A stretch of 64,000 nt of DNA from Cellvibrionaceae bacterium 1162T.S.0a.05. Its GTDB lineage: Bacteria > Pseudomonadota > Gammaproteobacteria > Pseudomonadales > Cellvibrionaceae. Positions 1-10,305 of this stretch are shown piece after piece. The DNA lies in assembly GCA_000964245.1 (NCBI GenBank), contig LANB01000001.1:3537501-3601500 (forward strand), written 5' to 3'. The notes beneath the pieces are model-generated. The model did not search any database, was not told the DNA's origin, and was given only the letters and a program-made list of their open reading frames with translations. The translations under genes and the position numbers were made by a program. Each line of letters begins with the position of its first letter. The stretch's first letter is position 1.

Positions 1-2
1 GC

Positions 3-2030
3 TTGAATCTCGACCCTTTGGTATTGTTGTTGCGTTTTGTGGGTTTGTGCATGGTCATGGTATCCACCACCGGAATCGCGGTGTTGCAATACGGTCTCGA
101 AAATTCTGATTTGCCGTTTTCAAGCGGGGGTTGGTTGGGGCTCGAAGTGGCCACGTCCATTGAGGCTGCCTTTGGCTATATTGGCGGTGTGTTGTTGTTG
201 CTGGCAATTTTTCTTTTTGGTTTGACGATTTTTATTGATATCAGTTGGTTTGCCGTTATGGATTACATCGGTTTGATGGTCCTGAAAGGCATCGATTATT
301 TGAAGCATCGCGCCATTATTTTTAAAGCGAATCGCGAAGAGAAAAAACAGGCGAAGGAAGCTGTAAAAGAGCGTAGGGAAGCGGCCAAAGTGCAGACAAA
401 AATTCAGGAAAAACGCATACCGCCCACCATCAATCCGCCCAGAAAAAAACCGGCGCCGAGCCCGCGTGTGCAAAAAGAGCAGCAGCAATCGCTGTTCGAT
501 GATATGCCCGTAGAAGGGGATTTGCCGCCAATAAAACTGCTCGACCCCGCGAGCAAAAGTCCTGATAAAGGGTACTCGGAAGAATCGCTGGAGGCGATGT
601 CTCGCTTGCTGGAATTAAAACTGAAAGATTTCGGTGTGGTGGCCGAAGTGGTCGCAGTGTTACCCGGGCCAGTTGTTACGCGATTTGAAATTCAACCGGC
701 GGCCGGTGTAAAGGTCAGTAAAATTACCAACCTCGCGAAAGACCTCGCACGCTCGCTCGCAGTGAGCAGTGTACGGGTTGTCGAAGTCATTCAGGGGAAG
801 TCAGTTGTCGGTATTGAAATTCCCAATGAGCATCGCGAGATTGTGCGCTTAAGTGAAGTGATTGCGTCCGATGTGTATGAGCGATCCCGATCGCCTTTGA
901 GTTTGGCTTTGGGGCACGATATCAGTGGCGAACCGGTGGTGGCGGATCTTGCAAAAATGCCGCACTTACTTGTGGCAGGTACAACCGGTTCCGGTAAATC
1001 TGTCGGTGTTAACTCGATGTTAATTTCGATGTTGTACAAGGCTTCACCGGAAGAGGTGCGTTTTATTCTCGTCGACCCCAAAATGTTGGAGTTGAGTGTT
1101 TACGAAGGTATCCCGCATTTGTTAACCCCGGTCATTACCGACATGAAAGACGCGGCAACCGGCTTGCGTTGGTGTGTGGGTGAGATGGAAAGACGTTATA
1201 AATTAATGGCCGCACTCGGAGTGAGAAACATCGCGGGCTACAACAAAAAAGTTCGCGAAGCGATCAAGGCCGGTTCACCCATTCCCGACCCCTTGTGGAA
1301 CCCGGAAGCAGATTTACTCAATGAAGAAACCGAGGCGCCGAACCTGGAGAGCATGCCTTTCATTGTGGTTGTGATAGATGAATTTGCCGATATGATGATG
1401 ATCGTCGGTAAAAAAGTGGAACAACTCATTGCGCGTATTGCACAAAAAGCACGGGCTGCCGGTATCCATATGATTCTCGCGACCCAACGCCCCTCGGTAG
1501 ATGTTATTACTGGCTTGATTAAAGCGAACGTCCCCACCCGCATGGCTTTTCAGGTGAGTTCAAAAATTGATTCGAGAACCATTCTGGATCAGGGCGGCGC
1601 GGAACAATTACTGGGGCATGGTGATATGTTGTTTTTGCCACCTGGTACGTCGATGACAGTGCGTGTTCACGGCGCGTTTATTGACGACCATGAAGTGCAC
1701 AAAGTGGTTGCCGATTGGAAAAAACGTGGCCAGCCAGATTACCTCGAAGAGATATTAAGTGAAGAAGTGCAGAGTATTCCGGTGCCCGGTTACAGCGCCG
1801 ACGGCGAGGAGGGTGGTGGTGACAGTGAGTCTGATCCTCTCTATGACGAAGCTGTCGCCTTTGTAACAGAAACGCGCAAGGCAAGTATCTCATCAGTACA
1901 GCGTAAATTGCGTATTGGTTACAACCGCGCTGCACGTTTGATTGAACAAATGGAAAACTCCGGGGTGGTGACGCCCATGAGTGCCAACGGTAATCGCGAG
2001 GTGCTCGCGCCACCACCACCGAAGTCGTGA
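3..2030 (+). CDS. ftsK: DNA translocase FtsK (5' end missing)
   Basis: Septal DNA pump that moves chromosome termini through the closing septum and activates XerCD at dif. The window opens inside the gene: the visible frame starts mid-membrane domain, with two hydrophobic segments (visible residues about 5-25 and 58-82) where FtsK normally has four. A basic, charged linker (about 105-180) follows, shorter than in E. coli FtsK and similar to the Pseudomonas type. The motor has Walker A GTTGSGKS (about residue 326) and Walker [10 protein letters not shown]. The C-terminal gamma winged helix (from about residue 610, [17 protein letters not shown]) reads the polar KOPS sites. The true start lies upstream of base 1. 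lolA and rarA follow, the usual gammaproteobacterial order. Confidence 0.96.
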   Translation: MNLDPLVLLLRFVGLCMVMVSTTGIAVLQYGLENSDLPFSSGGWLGLEVATSIEAAFGYIGGVLLLLAIFLFGLTIFIDISWFAVMDYIGLMVLKGIDYLKHRAIIFKANREEKKQAKEAVKERREAAKVQTKIQEKRIPPTINPPRKKPAPSPRVQKEQQQSLFDDMPVEGDLPPIKLLDPASKSPDKGYSEESLEAMSRLLELKLKDFGVVAEVVAVLPGPVVTRFEIQPAAGVKVSKITNLAKDLARSLAVSSVRVVEVIQGKSVVGIEIPNEHREIVRLSEVIASDVYERSRSPLSLALGHDISGEPVVADLAKMPHLLVAGTTGSGKSVGVNSMLISMLYKASPEEVRFILVDPKMLELSVYEGIPHLLTPVITDMKDAATGLRWCVGEMERRYKLMAALGVRNIAGYNKKVREAIKAGSPIPDPLWNPEADLLNEETEAPNLESMPFIVVVIDEFADMMMIVGKKVEQLIARIAQKARAAGIHMILATQRPSVDVITGLIKANVPTRMAFQVSSKIDSRTILDQGGAEQLLGHGDMLFLPPGTSMTVRVHGAFIDDHEVHKVVADWKKRGQPDYLEEILSEEVQSIPVPGYSADGEEGGGDSESDPLYDEAVAFVTETRKASISSVQRKLRIGYNRAARLIEQMENSGVVTPMSANGNREVLAPPPPKS

Positions 2031-2068
2031 TGTCAAAATTATTCAGTGACAATCGTATGCCTGAATCC

Positions 2069-2117
2069 ATAGGTCTAAATGAATAGACCTAAATGAATAG
2101 GCCTAAATGAATAGACC
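2069..2117. repeat. 14-bp tandem repeat, about 3.5 copies
   Basis: The ftsK-lolA gap holds direct repeats of a 14-bp unit: ATAGGTCTAAATGA, ATAGACCTAAATGA, ATAGGCCTAAATGA, then a partial ATAGACC. The copies differ at two positions at the centre of a pseudo-palindrome; the third contains the perfect palindrome TAGGCCTA. The array ends about 20 bases before the lolA start. It could be slipped-strand duplication or a cluster of binding sites. Confidence 0.85.
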
Positions 2118-2136
2118 AGAGCCCTGAGGTTAAATT

Positions 2137-2766
2137 ATGAAGATCCTGTCAAACGTGTTTCTCATGGTGATTTTTTGTGTTGTAGGTGTTCACGTGACCG
2201 CGGGCGAAGCGGTTGATGATTTTATAAAAAAACTTGAATCTATTGAGAGCTTGAGCGGGAATTTTACGCAAACGATGCAGGATGCGGATGGCAAGGAACT
2301 GTCGGATCCAAACAAGGGCTTCTTTCAGTTGCAACGCCCGGGGAAGTTTTATTGGCACAGTGAAGCGCCTTACGAACAATTTGTGATTGTCAGCGAGTCG
2401 GGTTTAATGATCTATGATCCCGACCTTGAACAAGTCACCATCTACGAAAAAGATACCTGGCAAAACAGTCCCGCTGCGGTATTGAGTGGTTCTGCTGAAA
2501 CCATTCGTGAGAAATACCGCATTGAAAAGGGAAGCGAAAAAAATCGTGAGACTTATGTGCTCACGGAGTTGAATAAAGATCAAAAATCCTTTGAAAAGCT
2601 CAGCTTTACATTTGGTAAAAAAGGGCTTGATGCCATGCAGCTTCTTGATCAGCTTGGTCAAATTACAGATATTCAATTCAACAAAGTCAAAATGAATCAA
2701 AAATTGGACAGCAGTTTGTTTGCATTCAAGCCACCAGAAGATGCGGATGTTATTGTCAATCAGTAG
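2137..2766 (+). CDS. lolA: outer-membrane lipoprotein carrier protein LolA
   Basis: Periplasmic chaperone that takes lipoproteins from the LolCDE transporter and hands them to LolB at the outer membrane. The 209-residue product is of family length. It starts with a Sec signal peptide (hydrophobic residues about 4-20, cleavage likely after VTAGEA or nearby). The mature part shows the LolA pattern: SLSGNFTQTM, then GFFQLQRPGKFYWHSEAPYEQ, then the LMIYDPDLEQVTIY strand. A GAGG ribosome site lies about 10 bases before the ATG. It sits between ftsK and rarA as in Pseudomonas and E. coli. Confidence 0.95.
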   Translation: MKILSNVFLMVIFCVVGVHVTAGEAVDDFIKKLESIESLSGNFTQTMQDADGKELSDPNKGFFQLQRPGKFYWHSEAPYEQFVIVSESGLMIYDPDLEQVTIYEKDTWQNSPAAVLSGSAETIREKYRIEKGSEKNRETYVLTELNKDQKSFEKLSFTFGKKGLDAMQLLDQLGQITDIQFNKVKMNQKLDSSLFAFKPPEDADVIVNQ

Positions 2767-2790
2767 TCCTGGCAATTGGGGCAGGTGCCA

Positions 2791-4113
2791 ATGAGCGCGG
2801 CTGATTTATTTTCCTCGACCGACGACGAGCGCTTTCAGCCACTGGCTGCGCGTTTACGCCCGCAACAACTTGCTGACTATATTGGTCAGACGCATTTGCT
2901 TGCAAAAGGCAAAGCATTACGAACCAGCATAGAGCAGGGCAGTTTGCACTCCATGATTTTTTGGGGGCCACCAGGCATTGGCAAAACCAGTCTGGCAAAA
3001 TTGTTGGCGGCAGAAAGCCAAGCGGATTTCATTGCGATTTCAGCCGTGCTTGCGGGTGTTAAGGATATACGTGCAGCAGTGTCGCAGGCAGAACAGAACC
3101 TGCGCATGTATAATCGCAAAACAATTTTATTCGTCGACGAAGTCCATCGTTTTAATAAAAGCCAGCAGGATGCATTCCTGCCATATGTGGAAGATGGCAC
3201 CTTTACTTTTGTTGGCGCAACAACAGAAAACCCGTCGTTTGAAGTGAATAACGCCTTGTTGTCACGCTGTCGGGTATACATTCTCAAAGCGTTTAATGAA
3301 AGTGATTTTTCGGCGTTAATTCAGCGTGCCCTTTCTTCAGAAAAAGGTCTGGCAAAAAGACAGTTGAAACTGAGTGACGAGGCGACGAACTTATTGGTCG
3401 CCGCGGCTGATGGTGACGCTCGACGCTGCCTGAACCTCCTGGAAATTTCTGCTGACCTCGTGGAAGACGGCGCGACAATCACAGAAGAGATCATGCAGCA
3501 AGTCGCTGTCGGTTCTGTCCGGCGTTTTGATAAAGGTGGAGACGTCTTTTACGAGCAAATTTCCGCGCTACATAAATCGGTGCGTGGTTCTGATCCTGAT
3601 GCGACCCTTTATTGGTTTGCTCGCATGCTGGATGGCGGTTGTGACCCGCTTTATATCGCGCGTCGTGCAGTGCGCATGGCCAGTGAAGATATTGGCAATG
3701 CGGACCCTCGAGCGCTGCCGCTGGCCTTGAATGCCTGGGATGTTCAGGAGCGCCTGGGCAGCCCGGAAGGTGAATTAGCTTTGGCTCAGGCTCTGGTATA
3801 CATGGCCGTTGCGGCCAAGAGCAATGCGGTCTATCGCGCCTACAATGACGCGCGAGCCGCAGTGGCGCAGCTGCCTTCTTTTGAGGTTCCCATGCATCTG
3901 CGCAATGCCCCCACAAAATTGATGAAAAACCTCGATTACGGCAAGGACTATCGCTACGCCCATAATGAAGAAGGTGCCTTTGCTGCAGGAGAAAGGTATT
4001 TTCCTGACGAAATGGAAGTTGTTCACTGGTACCAACCGGTCGATCGCGGCCTGGAAATTCAGATCGCCGAAAAGCTCGCAAAATTGCGTGCCCGCAACAA
4101 GAACGAAGGTTGA
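2791..4113 (+). CDS. rarA: replication-associated recombination protein A (RarA/MgsA), AAA+ ATPase
   Basis: Clamp-loader-like AAA+ ATPase that acts at stalled forks and interacts with SSB. Motifs: Walker A GPPGIGKT (about residue 53), Walker B LFVDEVHRFNKSQQDAFLP, sensor 1 FVGATTENPSFEVNNALLSRCRVY, followed by the MgsA C-terminal domain. An in-frame TTG exists at 2776, but the ATG at 2791 is preceded by GGGGCAGG at good spacing and gives the family N-terminus (MSAADLFSS...PLAARLRP), so that start was chosen. lolA ends 24 bases upstream. The usual next gene, crcB, is displaced by about 1.1 kb holding a sensor-kinase remnant. Confidence 0.95.
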   Translation: MSAADLFSSTDDERFQPLAARLRPQQLADYIGQTHLLAKGKALRTSIEQGSLHSMIFWGPPGIGKTSLAKLLAAESQADFIAISAVLAGVKDIRAAVSQAEQNLRMYNRKTILFVDEVHRFNKSQQDAFLPYVEDGTFTFVGATTENPSFEVNNALLSRCRVYILKAFNESDFSALIQRALSSEKGLAKRQLKLSDEATNLLVAAADGDARRCLNLLEISADLVEDGATITEEIMQQVAVGSVRRFDKGGDVFYEQISALHKSVRGSDPDATLYWFARMLDGGCDPLYIARRAVRMASEDIGNADPRALPLALNAWDVQERLGSPEGELALAQALVYMAVAAKSNAVYRAYNDARAAVAQLPSFEVPMHLRNAPTKLMKNLDYGKDYRYAHNEEGAFAAGERYFPDEMEVVHWYQPVDRGLEIQIAEKLAKLRARNKNEG

Positions 4114-4240
4114 CAACTCGCCTGCAAAATTTCGAAGGCCGACGATTTACGGCCGATTCCAGGCGTTGACGATAATTGTTTTAAGATTCCACTCATTCAG
4201 TTCAAATGCCAGAACGTTTGCTGGCAAGGGGCAAATTAGA

Positions 4241-5011
4241 ATGGCAGTCACGCTTTTGGAAAATACTTCGGATTCAAAGCAAAACAAGCTCAAGTATGGT
4301 GCGGAGGAAGAAGCGATCACAGCAAGCTTAGTGCTTCAGTTTGTTGTTGAAGACGAAGGGATTGGAATTCCGAAAGAAAGTCAAAAGCACATTTTTGATT
4401 ATTTCGGGCAGGCGGATAATTCGTTAAGCCGCCACTTCGGAGGCTCGGGTTTGGGTCTCAGTATCAGTCGAGAGTTGGTGCAGTTACTGGGTGGGGATCC
4501 GTGCGTCGAGAGCCCTTCAAGGCGCAGCGCTTGTGGCAGTGTTTTTCACTTTGCTATTCCCCTCAAAGTCGCGCAAGAGAAGCACAGCGCCCGACAGGGT
4601 ATACCTTTAAATGACTACCTTGACGCCCTGAAGAAAGCTGCCGAGAAAAAGAAGGTGCTTTTGGTTGAAGACAACCTGGTCAACCAGCAGATTGCACTAG
4701 CGATGCTGGAAAAGGCTGGTTTGAAGGCTGATATTGCAGAAAATGGGCAGCTGGCGCTGGAGGCTTTGGATAAAGAAGCCTACGCGCTTGTATTGATGGA
4801 TTTACAAATGCCAGTGATGGACGGTTTGAGCGCGACCCGGCATATTCGCTCCAATGCAGCCTTTTCTGACTTACCGATCGTAGCGCTAACCGCGCAGGTT
4901 CTGGATGGTGATCGTGAGGCTTGTCTGGCCGTGGGGATGAACGATTACGTGCCGAAACCCATTAAACCTGAAGACCTTTATAAGACCTTGCACCACTACC
5001 TCTGTGATTAG
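4241..5011 (+). CDS. truncated hybrid sensor histidine kinase (partial HATPase plus receiver), possibly a pseudogene
   Basis: The product resembles only the C-terminal half of a BarA-type hybrid kinase. In-frame similarity begins at about 4169, before any good start, with a degraded N box (SFSSNARTFAGKGQI, where an intact kinase has NLLSNA.KF). Then come a G1 box (DEGIGIP), F/G2 boxes (FDYFGQADNSLSRHFGGSGLGLSI) and an intact receiver domain: VEDN acidic pair, phospho-acceptor in LMDLQMPVMDG, conserved Lys in PKPIKP. Sensor, HAMP and the phospho-accepting His domain are absent. The ATG at 4241 has AAGGGG about 10 bases upstream, so a 256-residue protein could be made. The open frame continues back into the rarA 3' end, but that part has no family resemblance. 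It may be a deletion remnant or a phosphorelay receiver. Confidence 0.7.
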   Translation: MAVTLLENTSDSKQNKLKYGAEEEAITASLVLQFVVEDEGIGIPKESQKHIFDYFGQADNSLSRHFGGSGLGLSISRELVQLLGGDPCVESPSRRSACGSVFHFAIPLKVAQEKHSARQGIPLNDYLDALKKAAEKKKVLLVEDNLVNQQIALAMLEKAGLKADIAENGQLALEALDKEAYALVLMDLQMPVMDGLSATRHIRSNAAFSDLPIVALTAQVLDGDREACLAVGMNDYVPKPIKPEDLYKTLHHYLCD

Positions 5012-5196
5012 CCTCGTTCGCGGCTTTCCTGCCTGTTTGAGAATGCTGGTCATTTAAAGCGGCGATTCAGCCGGGAATTCACCTCAGGTTTCACTCATCC
5101 TCGTTCAAGGGCGCCTCAAGTGCCCAAGGCTTTAGCAAGGGCGCGATTCACGGCAGTTTCCTATATAATGCGCGGCGAATTCACTGGGGGAATATC

Positions 5197-5574
5197 ATGC
5201 TCTGGCTTACCGTTGCCCTTGGGGGCGCACTGGGTGCTCTTGCCCGTTTTGCCATTGCTCAGGCCTGGCCTGTTAAAGCGGGCAGCTTTCCATTCGCAAC
5301 GTTTACTGCAAATGTGCTGGGCTCATTTGTTGCCGGGGTGCTGTTTGTCATCATTGTTGAGAAAGCAATCCTGAGCGAGCAGTGGCGCCCTCTATTAATG
5401 GTGGGATTCCTTGGTGCCTTAACCACCTTTTCGACTTTTTCGCTGGAGAGTGTGGTGCTATTACGAGAAGACAGTATGCCGCTCGCACTTGGTTACATGG
5501 CTTCCACTTTGGTTTGCTGTATTGCCGCCTGTTTTGTCGGTGTCAGCCTTACAACAAGAATCATTCAGGTTTAG
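5197..5574 (+). CDS. crcB: fluoride ion channel CrcB/Fluc
   Basis: Small dual-topology membrane protein that exports fluoride. Its 125 residues form four hydrophobic helices. Family motifs are present: GGALGALARF near the N-terminus, the Asn of TANVLGSFVAG, and the TTFSTFSLE stretch that lines the pore in helix 3. A GGGGG ribosome site precedes the ATG and a TATAAT box lies at 5164-5169, with no convincing -35. I saw no recognisable fluoride riboswitch upstream. The stop codon is 3 bases before serS, so the two are probably co-transcribed. Confidence 0.94.
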   Translation: MLWLTVALGGALGALARFAIAQAWPVKAGSFPFATFTANVLGSFVAGVLFVIIVEKAILSEQWRPLLMVGFLGALTTFSTFSLESVVLLREDSMPLALGYMASTLVCCIAACFVGVSLTTRIIQV

Positions 5575-6858
<1,284 letters not shown>

Positions 6859-6885
6859 TTTCTCACTCCGTTAAAGGTGTAAGGC

Positions 6886-8253
6886 GTGGAATATTTCCCC
6901 CTGTTTTTTAAACTCGAAGGCGCTCCCTGTTTATTGGTTGGCGGTGGCGCTATCGCAACACGCAAAGCGCGCTTGATCAATAAAGCCGGTGCCAGACTGT
7001 TTGTTTTCGCAAATAAAGTTGAACCGGAATTGTTGAAATTGGTTGAGCAAAGCGGTGGTGCTGTTTTACATGGCGAGTGGCAAGACGCACTGTTGGATGA
7101 TAAGAAACTTGTAATCGCTGCGACCAATGATGAGGCGCTCAATGCAAGCGTGGCGGCCGCATGTCAGAAACATAATATCCCCGTGAATGTTGTTGACCAA
7201 CCCGGCTTATGCTCGGTGATTATGCCTGCAATTGTCGACCGCAGCCCTGTGGTCGTTGCCGTTAGTTCATTTGGGAAAGCGCCGGTTCTCGCTAGAAAGG
7301 TACGTACACATCTTGAAAGCTCGGTGCCGGCCAGTTACGGGAAACTGGCGAATCTCATGGGGTCATTTCGTGATAAGGTTGCCAGTATTTTCCCGGAAGA
7401 TTTGCGTCGTCGCTTTTGGGAAAGTGTGGTCGACGGTCCGGTTGGTGAGGCAGCACTGAAAGGTGATATGGCTCTGGCCGAACGCTTGTTGAGCGAAAAA
7501 GTCGAGGCGGGAAATGCGGACAGTGAAGGCGAAGTGTATCTTGTGGGGGCAGGGCCAGGTGACCCCGATTTACTCACCTTCAAGGCGTTGCGCTTAATGC
7601 AAAAAGCGGATGTAGTGCTCTACGACCGCCTCGTATCTCCACCCATCCTGGAAATGGTGCGTAGAGATGCTGAGCGGATTTATGTTGGCAAGCAGCGCGC
7701 CGAACACGCCGTTCCGCAACAGGCAATCAATGAAATGCTGCTTGAATTGGCACTCGAGGGGAAAAAAGTGTTGCGACTTAAGGGCGGAGACCCCTTCATA
7801 TTTGGCCGTGGAGGTGAGGAAATTAGCCTTTTAGCCGAAAATAACGTTGCTTTTCAGGTAGTTCCCGGCATAACAGCAGCATCTGGCTGTGCGTGTTATG
7901 CAGGCATCCCCTTGACGCATCGCGATTACTCACAATCTGTGCGTTTTATTACCGGCCACCTAAAAAGTGACGCGCCCAATTTAAAGTGGGGCGAGTTTGT
8001 GGATAAGTCTCAAACCCTGGTGTTTTACATGGGTTTGGGCGGCCTCAATCGCATCTGTGCGCGCTTGGTTCAACATGGTAAGGACCCGGAAACCCCGGCT
8101 GCCTTAATAGAACGCGGGACCTTGCCAGAGCAGAAAATTCATATTGGTACCATCGAAACCCTGCCTTCTGTGATCCAGGGCAAGGAAATTCACGCGCCAA
8201 CTTTACTGATAATTGGCGATGTGGTTCACTTACACGCAAGTTTGAAACATTAA
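6886..8253 (+). CDS. cysG: siroheme synthase CysG (dehydrogenase/ferrochelatase plus methyltransferase fusion)
   Basis: Trifunctional enzyme converting uroporphyrinogen III to siroheme, the cofactor of sulfite and nitrite reductases. Residues 1 to about 205 are the NAD-dependent precorrin-2 dehydrogenase/ferrochelatase module with [13 protein letters not shown]. Residues about 215-455 are the SAM-dependent uroporphyrinogen methyltransferase: [40 protein letters not shown] and the FMTGH-type FITGHLK. The start is GTG with AAGG upstream; no better in-frame ATG precedes the nucleotide-binding strand. It follows serS by 27 bases, as in Pseudomonas. Confidence 0.96.
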   Translation: MEYFPLFFKLEGAPCLLVGGGAIATRKARLINKAGARLFVFANKVEPELLKLVEQSGGAVLHGEWQDALLDDKKLVIAATNDEALNASVAAACQKHNIPVNVVDQPGLCSVIMPAIVDRSPVVVAVSSFGKAPVLARKVRTHLESSVPASYGKLANLMGSFRDKVASIFPEDLRRRFWESVVDGPVGEAALKGDMALAERLLSEKVEAGNADSEGEVYLVGAGPGDPDLLTFKALRLMQKADVVLYDRLVSPPILEMVRRDAERIYVGKQRAEHAVPQQAINEMLLELALEGKKVLRLKGGDPFIFGRGGEEISLLAENNVAFQVVPGITAASGCACYAGIPLTHRDYSQSVRFITGHLKSDAPNLKWGEFVDKSQTLVFYMGLGGLNRICARLVQHGKDPETPAALIERGTLPEQKIHIGTIETLPSVIQGKEIHAPTLLIIGDVVHLHASLKH

Positions 8254-8342
8254 GTTTTTCCCCAATTTGCCGATAAAAGGAATAAGCCTGTCTGTTTTTT
8301 GAGGTTTTGGTTCTTTGGAGGCAATGATTTAGGTCGGGAGAC

Positions 8343-8603
8343 ATGGTTAATTTCATCGATACGCGTTATGTGACACCACGACCCGCGGTCACCACGAAAG
8401 GTCGTCAGGTCAATAAAGTCGAAACCCGCGCTGACGAGACCCGCAGCCGAGGTTCGTCGACCCCCGCTTTTGTTGAGCGCAGAAAAGTCCGTGATCGTCG
8501 CAGCCGCCGCGACAAAAACGGTCGCCTTGTTTACGACATGCGCTCAGGCCGCGGCCGCCGCAAGACAGATCGCATTCCTCCTTCTATTGAGCTGGACGTT
8601 TAA
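8343..8603 (+). CDS. small Arg-rich conserved-looking protein of unknown function
   Basis: An 86-residue, strongly basic protein that I cannot assign to a family. The N-terminus (MVNFIDTRYVTPRP) is followed by a low-complexity stretch dense in Arg and Lys, with two near-repeats of an RRKxxDRRSRRDKNGR type (about 47-78), and a short acidic end (ELDV). A good ribosome site (GGGAGA, 6 bases before ATG) supports expression. No signal peptide or membrane segment. The charge suggests nucleic-acid or ribosome binding, but this is inference only. It lies between cysG and a MITE insertion. Confidence 0.65.
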   Translation: MVNFIDTRYVTPRPAVTTKGRQVNKVETRADETRSRGSSTPAFVERRKVRDRRSRRDKNGRLVYDMRSGRGRRKTDRIPPSIELDV

Positions 8604-8658
8604 TCGCTCAAATTATTATTCCCCTTTGCATAAAATGAAAAAATAGCGGTGTATTTAG

Positions 8659-8797
8659 GGAACCTCTGAAAAATGGCCTATTTTCCCTGTGGCGGCGTCA
8701 GCTCCGTGCTCGAATCCTAATTTACTCCAGTAAACTCCAGTTCTCCGCGCGGTGCTTCCTTGCCACAGAAAAAATATTTCCATTTTTCAGAGGTTCC
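8659..8797. mobile_element. MITE-like element (139 bp) with perfect 18-bp terminal inverted repeats
   Basis: The left end GGAACCTCTGAAAAATGG (8659-8676) is the exact reverse complement of the right end (8780-8797). Both ends are flanked by the same 4 bases, TTAG (8655-8658 and 8798-8801). TTAG fits the YTAR target duplication made by IS5-group transposases. The interior has no ORF. It shows further imperfect complementarity (CTGTGGC/GCCACAG) and two 10-base near-copies around ACTCCAGT (8724-8741). This is most simply a non-autonomous derivative moved in trans by an IS5-type enzyme encoded elsewhere. Confidence 0.8.
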
Positions 8798-8862
8798 TTA
8801 GACTTCTATTAAAAATACATTGTAAGTCTGTTATAAGCTTAAAATAATAAGTTTCAAAGTAA

Positions 8863-8883
8863 GATGTAATACATCGTTATAAT
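8863..8883 (+). promoter_or_regulatory. palindrome and -10-like box upstream of gorA
   Basis: A perfect inverted repeat GATGTA-A-TACATC (8863-8875) sits three bases before a TATAAT hexamer (8878-8883), about 55 bases before the gorA start. No matching -35 is seen at 16-18 bases, which could mean an activator-dependent promoter. A second possible promoter just upstream is TTGTAA-N17-AATAAT. No experimental support. Confidence 0.4.
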
Positions 8884-8938
8884 TCGCGACTATTTCTGTC
8901 CATTGTTAATGCGAAGAGTATAAAAGGCTAACAGTTTC

Positions 8939-10303
8939 ATGGAAAAAGAATTTGATTTATTTGTGATTGGCGCCGGCTCAGGTGGTGTAAGAGCCGCACG
9001 TTTTGCTGCGTCGTTGGGAGCAAAAGTGGCAATCGCTGAAGATTTGTTTTTCGGTGGTACCTGCGTCAATGTCGGCTGCGTACCCAAAAAATTATATGTT
9101 TATGCCTCTGAATTTGCTGAAGAGTTTGAGGCAGCGAAAGGGTTTGGCTGGCAAAGCGAACGGCCTCAGCACAGCTGGGCGAAGTTATTGCAAAATAAGG
9201 ATGAAGAGATAGCTCGGTTGAATGGGATTTATATCAACTTACTTAAGACTGCCGGGGTGGAAATATTTCAAGGGCATGCCAGTTTGTTAGGTAAGGGGCA
9301 GGTCCTGGTCAATGGTGCGCGATCGGAAACTGTTAAAGCGAAAAATATATTGTTGGCCGTCGGAGGATGGCCACGCAAGCCCACTTTTCCCGGCGCGGAA
9401 CTGACTCTGGATTCCAACGATTTATTTCGTTTGAGAGAAACACCCAAAAAGGTCCTGATTCAGGGTGGAGGATATATAGCAGTAGAATTCGCAGGAATTT
9501 TTCAAGGTTTGGGTAGTGAGACGGAACTCTTGTATCGCGGCGAAAAATTTCTCCGCGGTTTCGACTTTCAGGTGCGTGATTTTGTCGAAGAAGAAATACA
9601 GAAAAAAGGCGTCTCTTTAACATTTAATGATGATATTGTTGAAGTGCGGAAGCATGCAGAGGGTCAGCTTGAAGTGCAATTGACCAACAACGAAGTCCGC
9701 AAAGTGGATGCTGTGCTATCGGCAATTGGGCGCGAGCCTAAAGTGCAAAACCTGGGCCTGGAAAATACGCGGGTTCAGCTGACGGGCAGTGGGCATATTC
9801 AGGTCAATACCCATTTCGAAACCGACGAGCCCGGTGTGTTTGCGCTAGGAGATGTGGTTGGGCGCAAGGAGTTGACACCCGTAGCTCTCGCAGAAGGTAT
9901 GGCTCTTGCAAAATATTTATTTGCCAATGAAAAAATAGATCTCAATTACGATTTGATCCCTACGGCGGTGTTTTGCCAGCCGAATATTGCGACAGTGGGC
10001 TTGGGGGAAGACGAGTTGCGCTTGCGCGATATTGCGTACGAGAGTTATGTCAGTATATTCAGACCACTTAAAAATACGCTTTCCGCCAGCCCGGAAAAAA
10101 CCATGATGAAAATATTGGTGGATAAAAAGAGTGACAAAGTATTGGGTTGCCACATGGTTGGGCCGCATGCTGGAGAGATTATTCAAGGTGTCGCCATTGC
10201 CCTTGTTGCAGGTGCGACTAAAAAGGATTTTGATAAGACAATCGGTATTCACCCAACGTCAGCAGAAGAATTTGTCACCATGCGAACACCGGTGAGTCAC
10301 TAG
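8939..10303 (+). CDS. gorA: glutathione-disulfide reductase
   Basis: FAD- and NADPH-dependent enzyme that regenerates reduced glutathione in the cytoplasm. FAD-binding GAGSGG lies at residues 11-16. The redox disulfide is in GGTCVNVGCVPKK (Cys42 and Cys47). A second nucleotide-binding GGGYIAVEFAG follows, and the C-terminal dimer interface ends with the catalytic GIHPTSAEEF. The 454-residue length fits the family. Lys and Leu flanking the CxxxxC motif favour glutathione reductase over dihydrolipoamide or mercuric reductase. The gene is monocistronic and ends two bases from the convergent cmoB. Confidence 0.95.
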   Translation: MEKEFDLFVIGAGSGGVRAARFAASLGAKVAIAEDLFFGGTCVNVGCVPKKLYVYASEFAEEFEAAKGFGWQSERPQHSWAKLLQNKDEEIARLNGIYINLLKTAGVEIFQGHASLLGKGQVLVNGARSETVKAKNILLAVGGWPRKPTFPGAELTLDSNDLFRLRETPKKVLIQGGGYIAVEFAGIFQGLGSETELLYRGEKFLRGFDFQVRDFVEEEIQKKGVSLTFNDDIVEVRKHAEGQLEVQLTNNEVRKVDAVLSAIGREPKVQNLGLENTRVQLTGSGHIQVNTHFETDEPGVFALGDVVGRKELTPVALAEGMALAKYLFANEKIDLNYDLIPTAVFCQPNIATVGLGEDELRLRDIAYESYVSIFRPLKNTLSASPEKTMMKILVDKKSDKVLGCHMVGPHAGEIIQGVAIALVAGATKKDFDKTIGIHPTSAEEFVTMRTPVSH

Positions 10304-10305
10304 TA

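Noticed and set aside
120-488. Minus-strand open frame within ftsK
   Set aside because: Phe- and Arg-rich antisense shadow of the FtsK linker; no start context and no family match.
3965-4240. Upstream extension of the truncated kinase frame into the rarA 3' end
   Set aside because: The part overlapping rarA has no kinase similarity; similarity begins only at about 4169 and a usable start is at 4241.
5012-5196. Possible fluoride riboswitch upstream of crcB
   Set aside because: I looked for the pseudoknotted crcB motif and did not see its conserved segments; only a TATAAT box was noted.
8724-8741. Two 10-base near-copies around ACTCCAGT, considered as the start of a repeat array
   Set aside because: Only two copies inside the MITE interior, no spacers, so not a CRISPR or independent tandem repeat.
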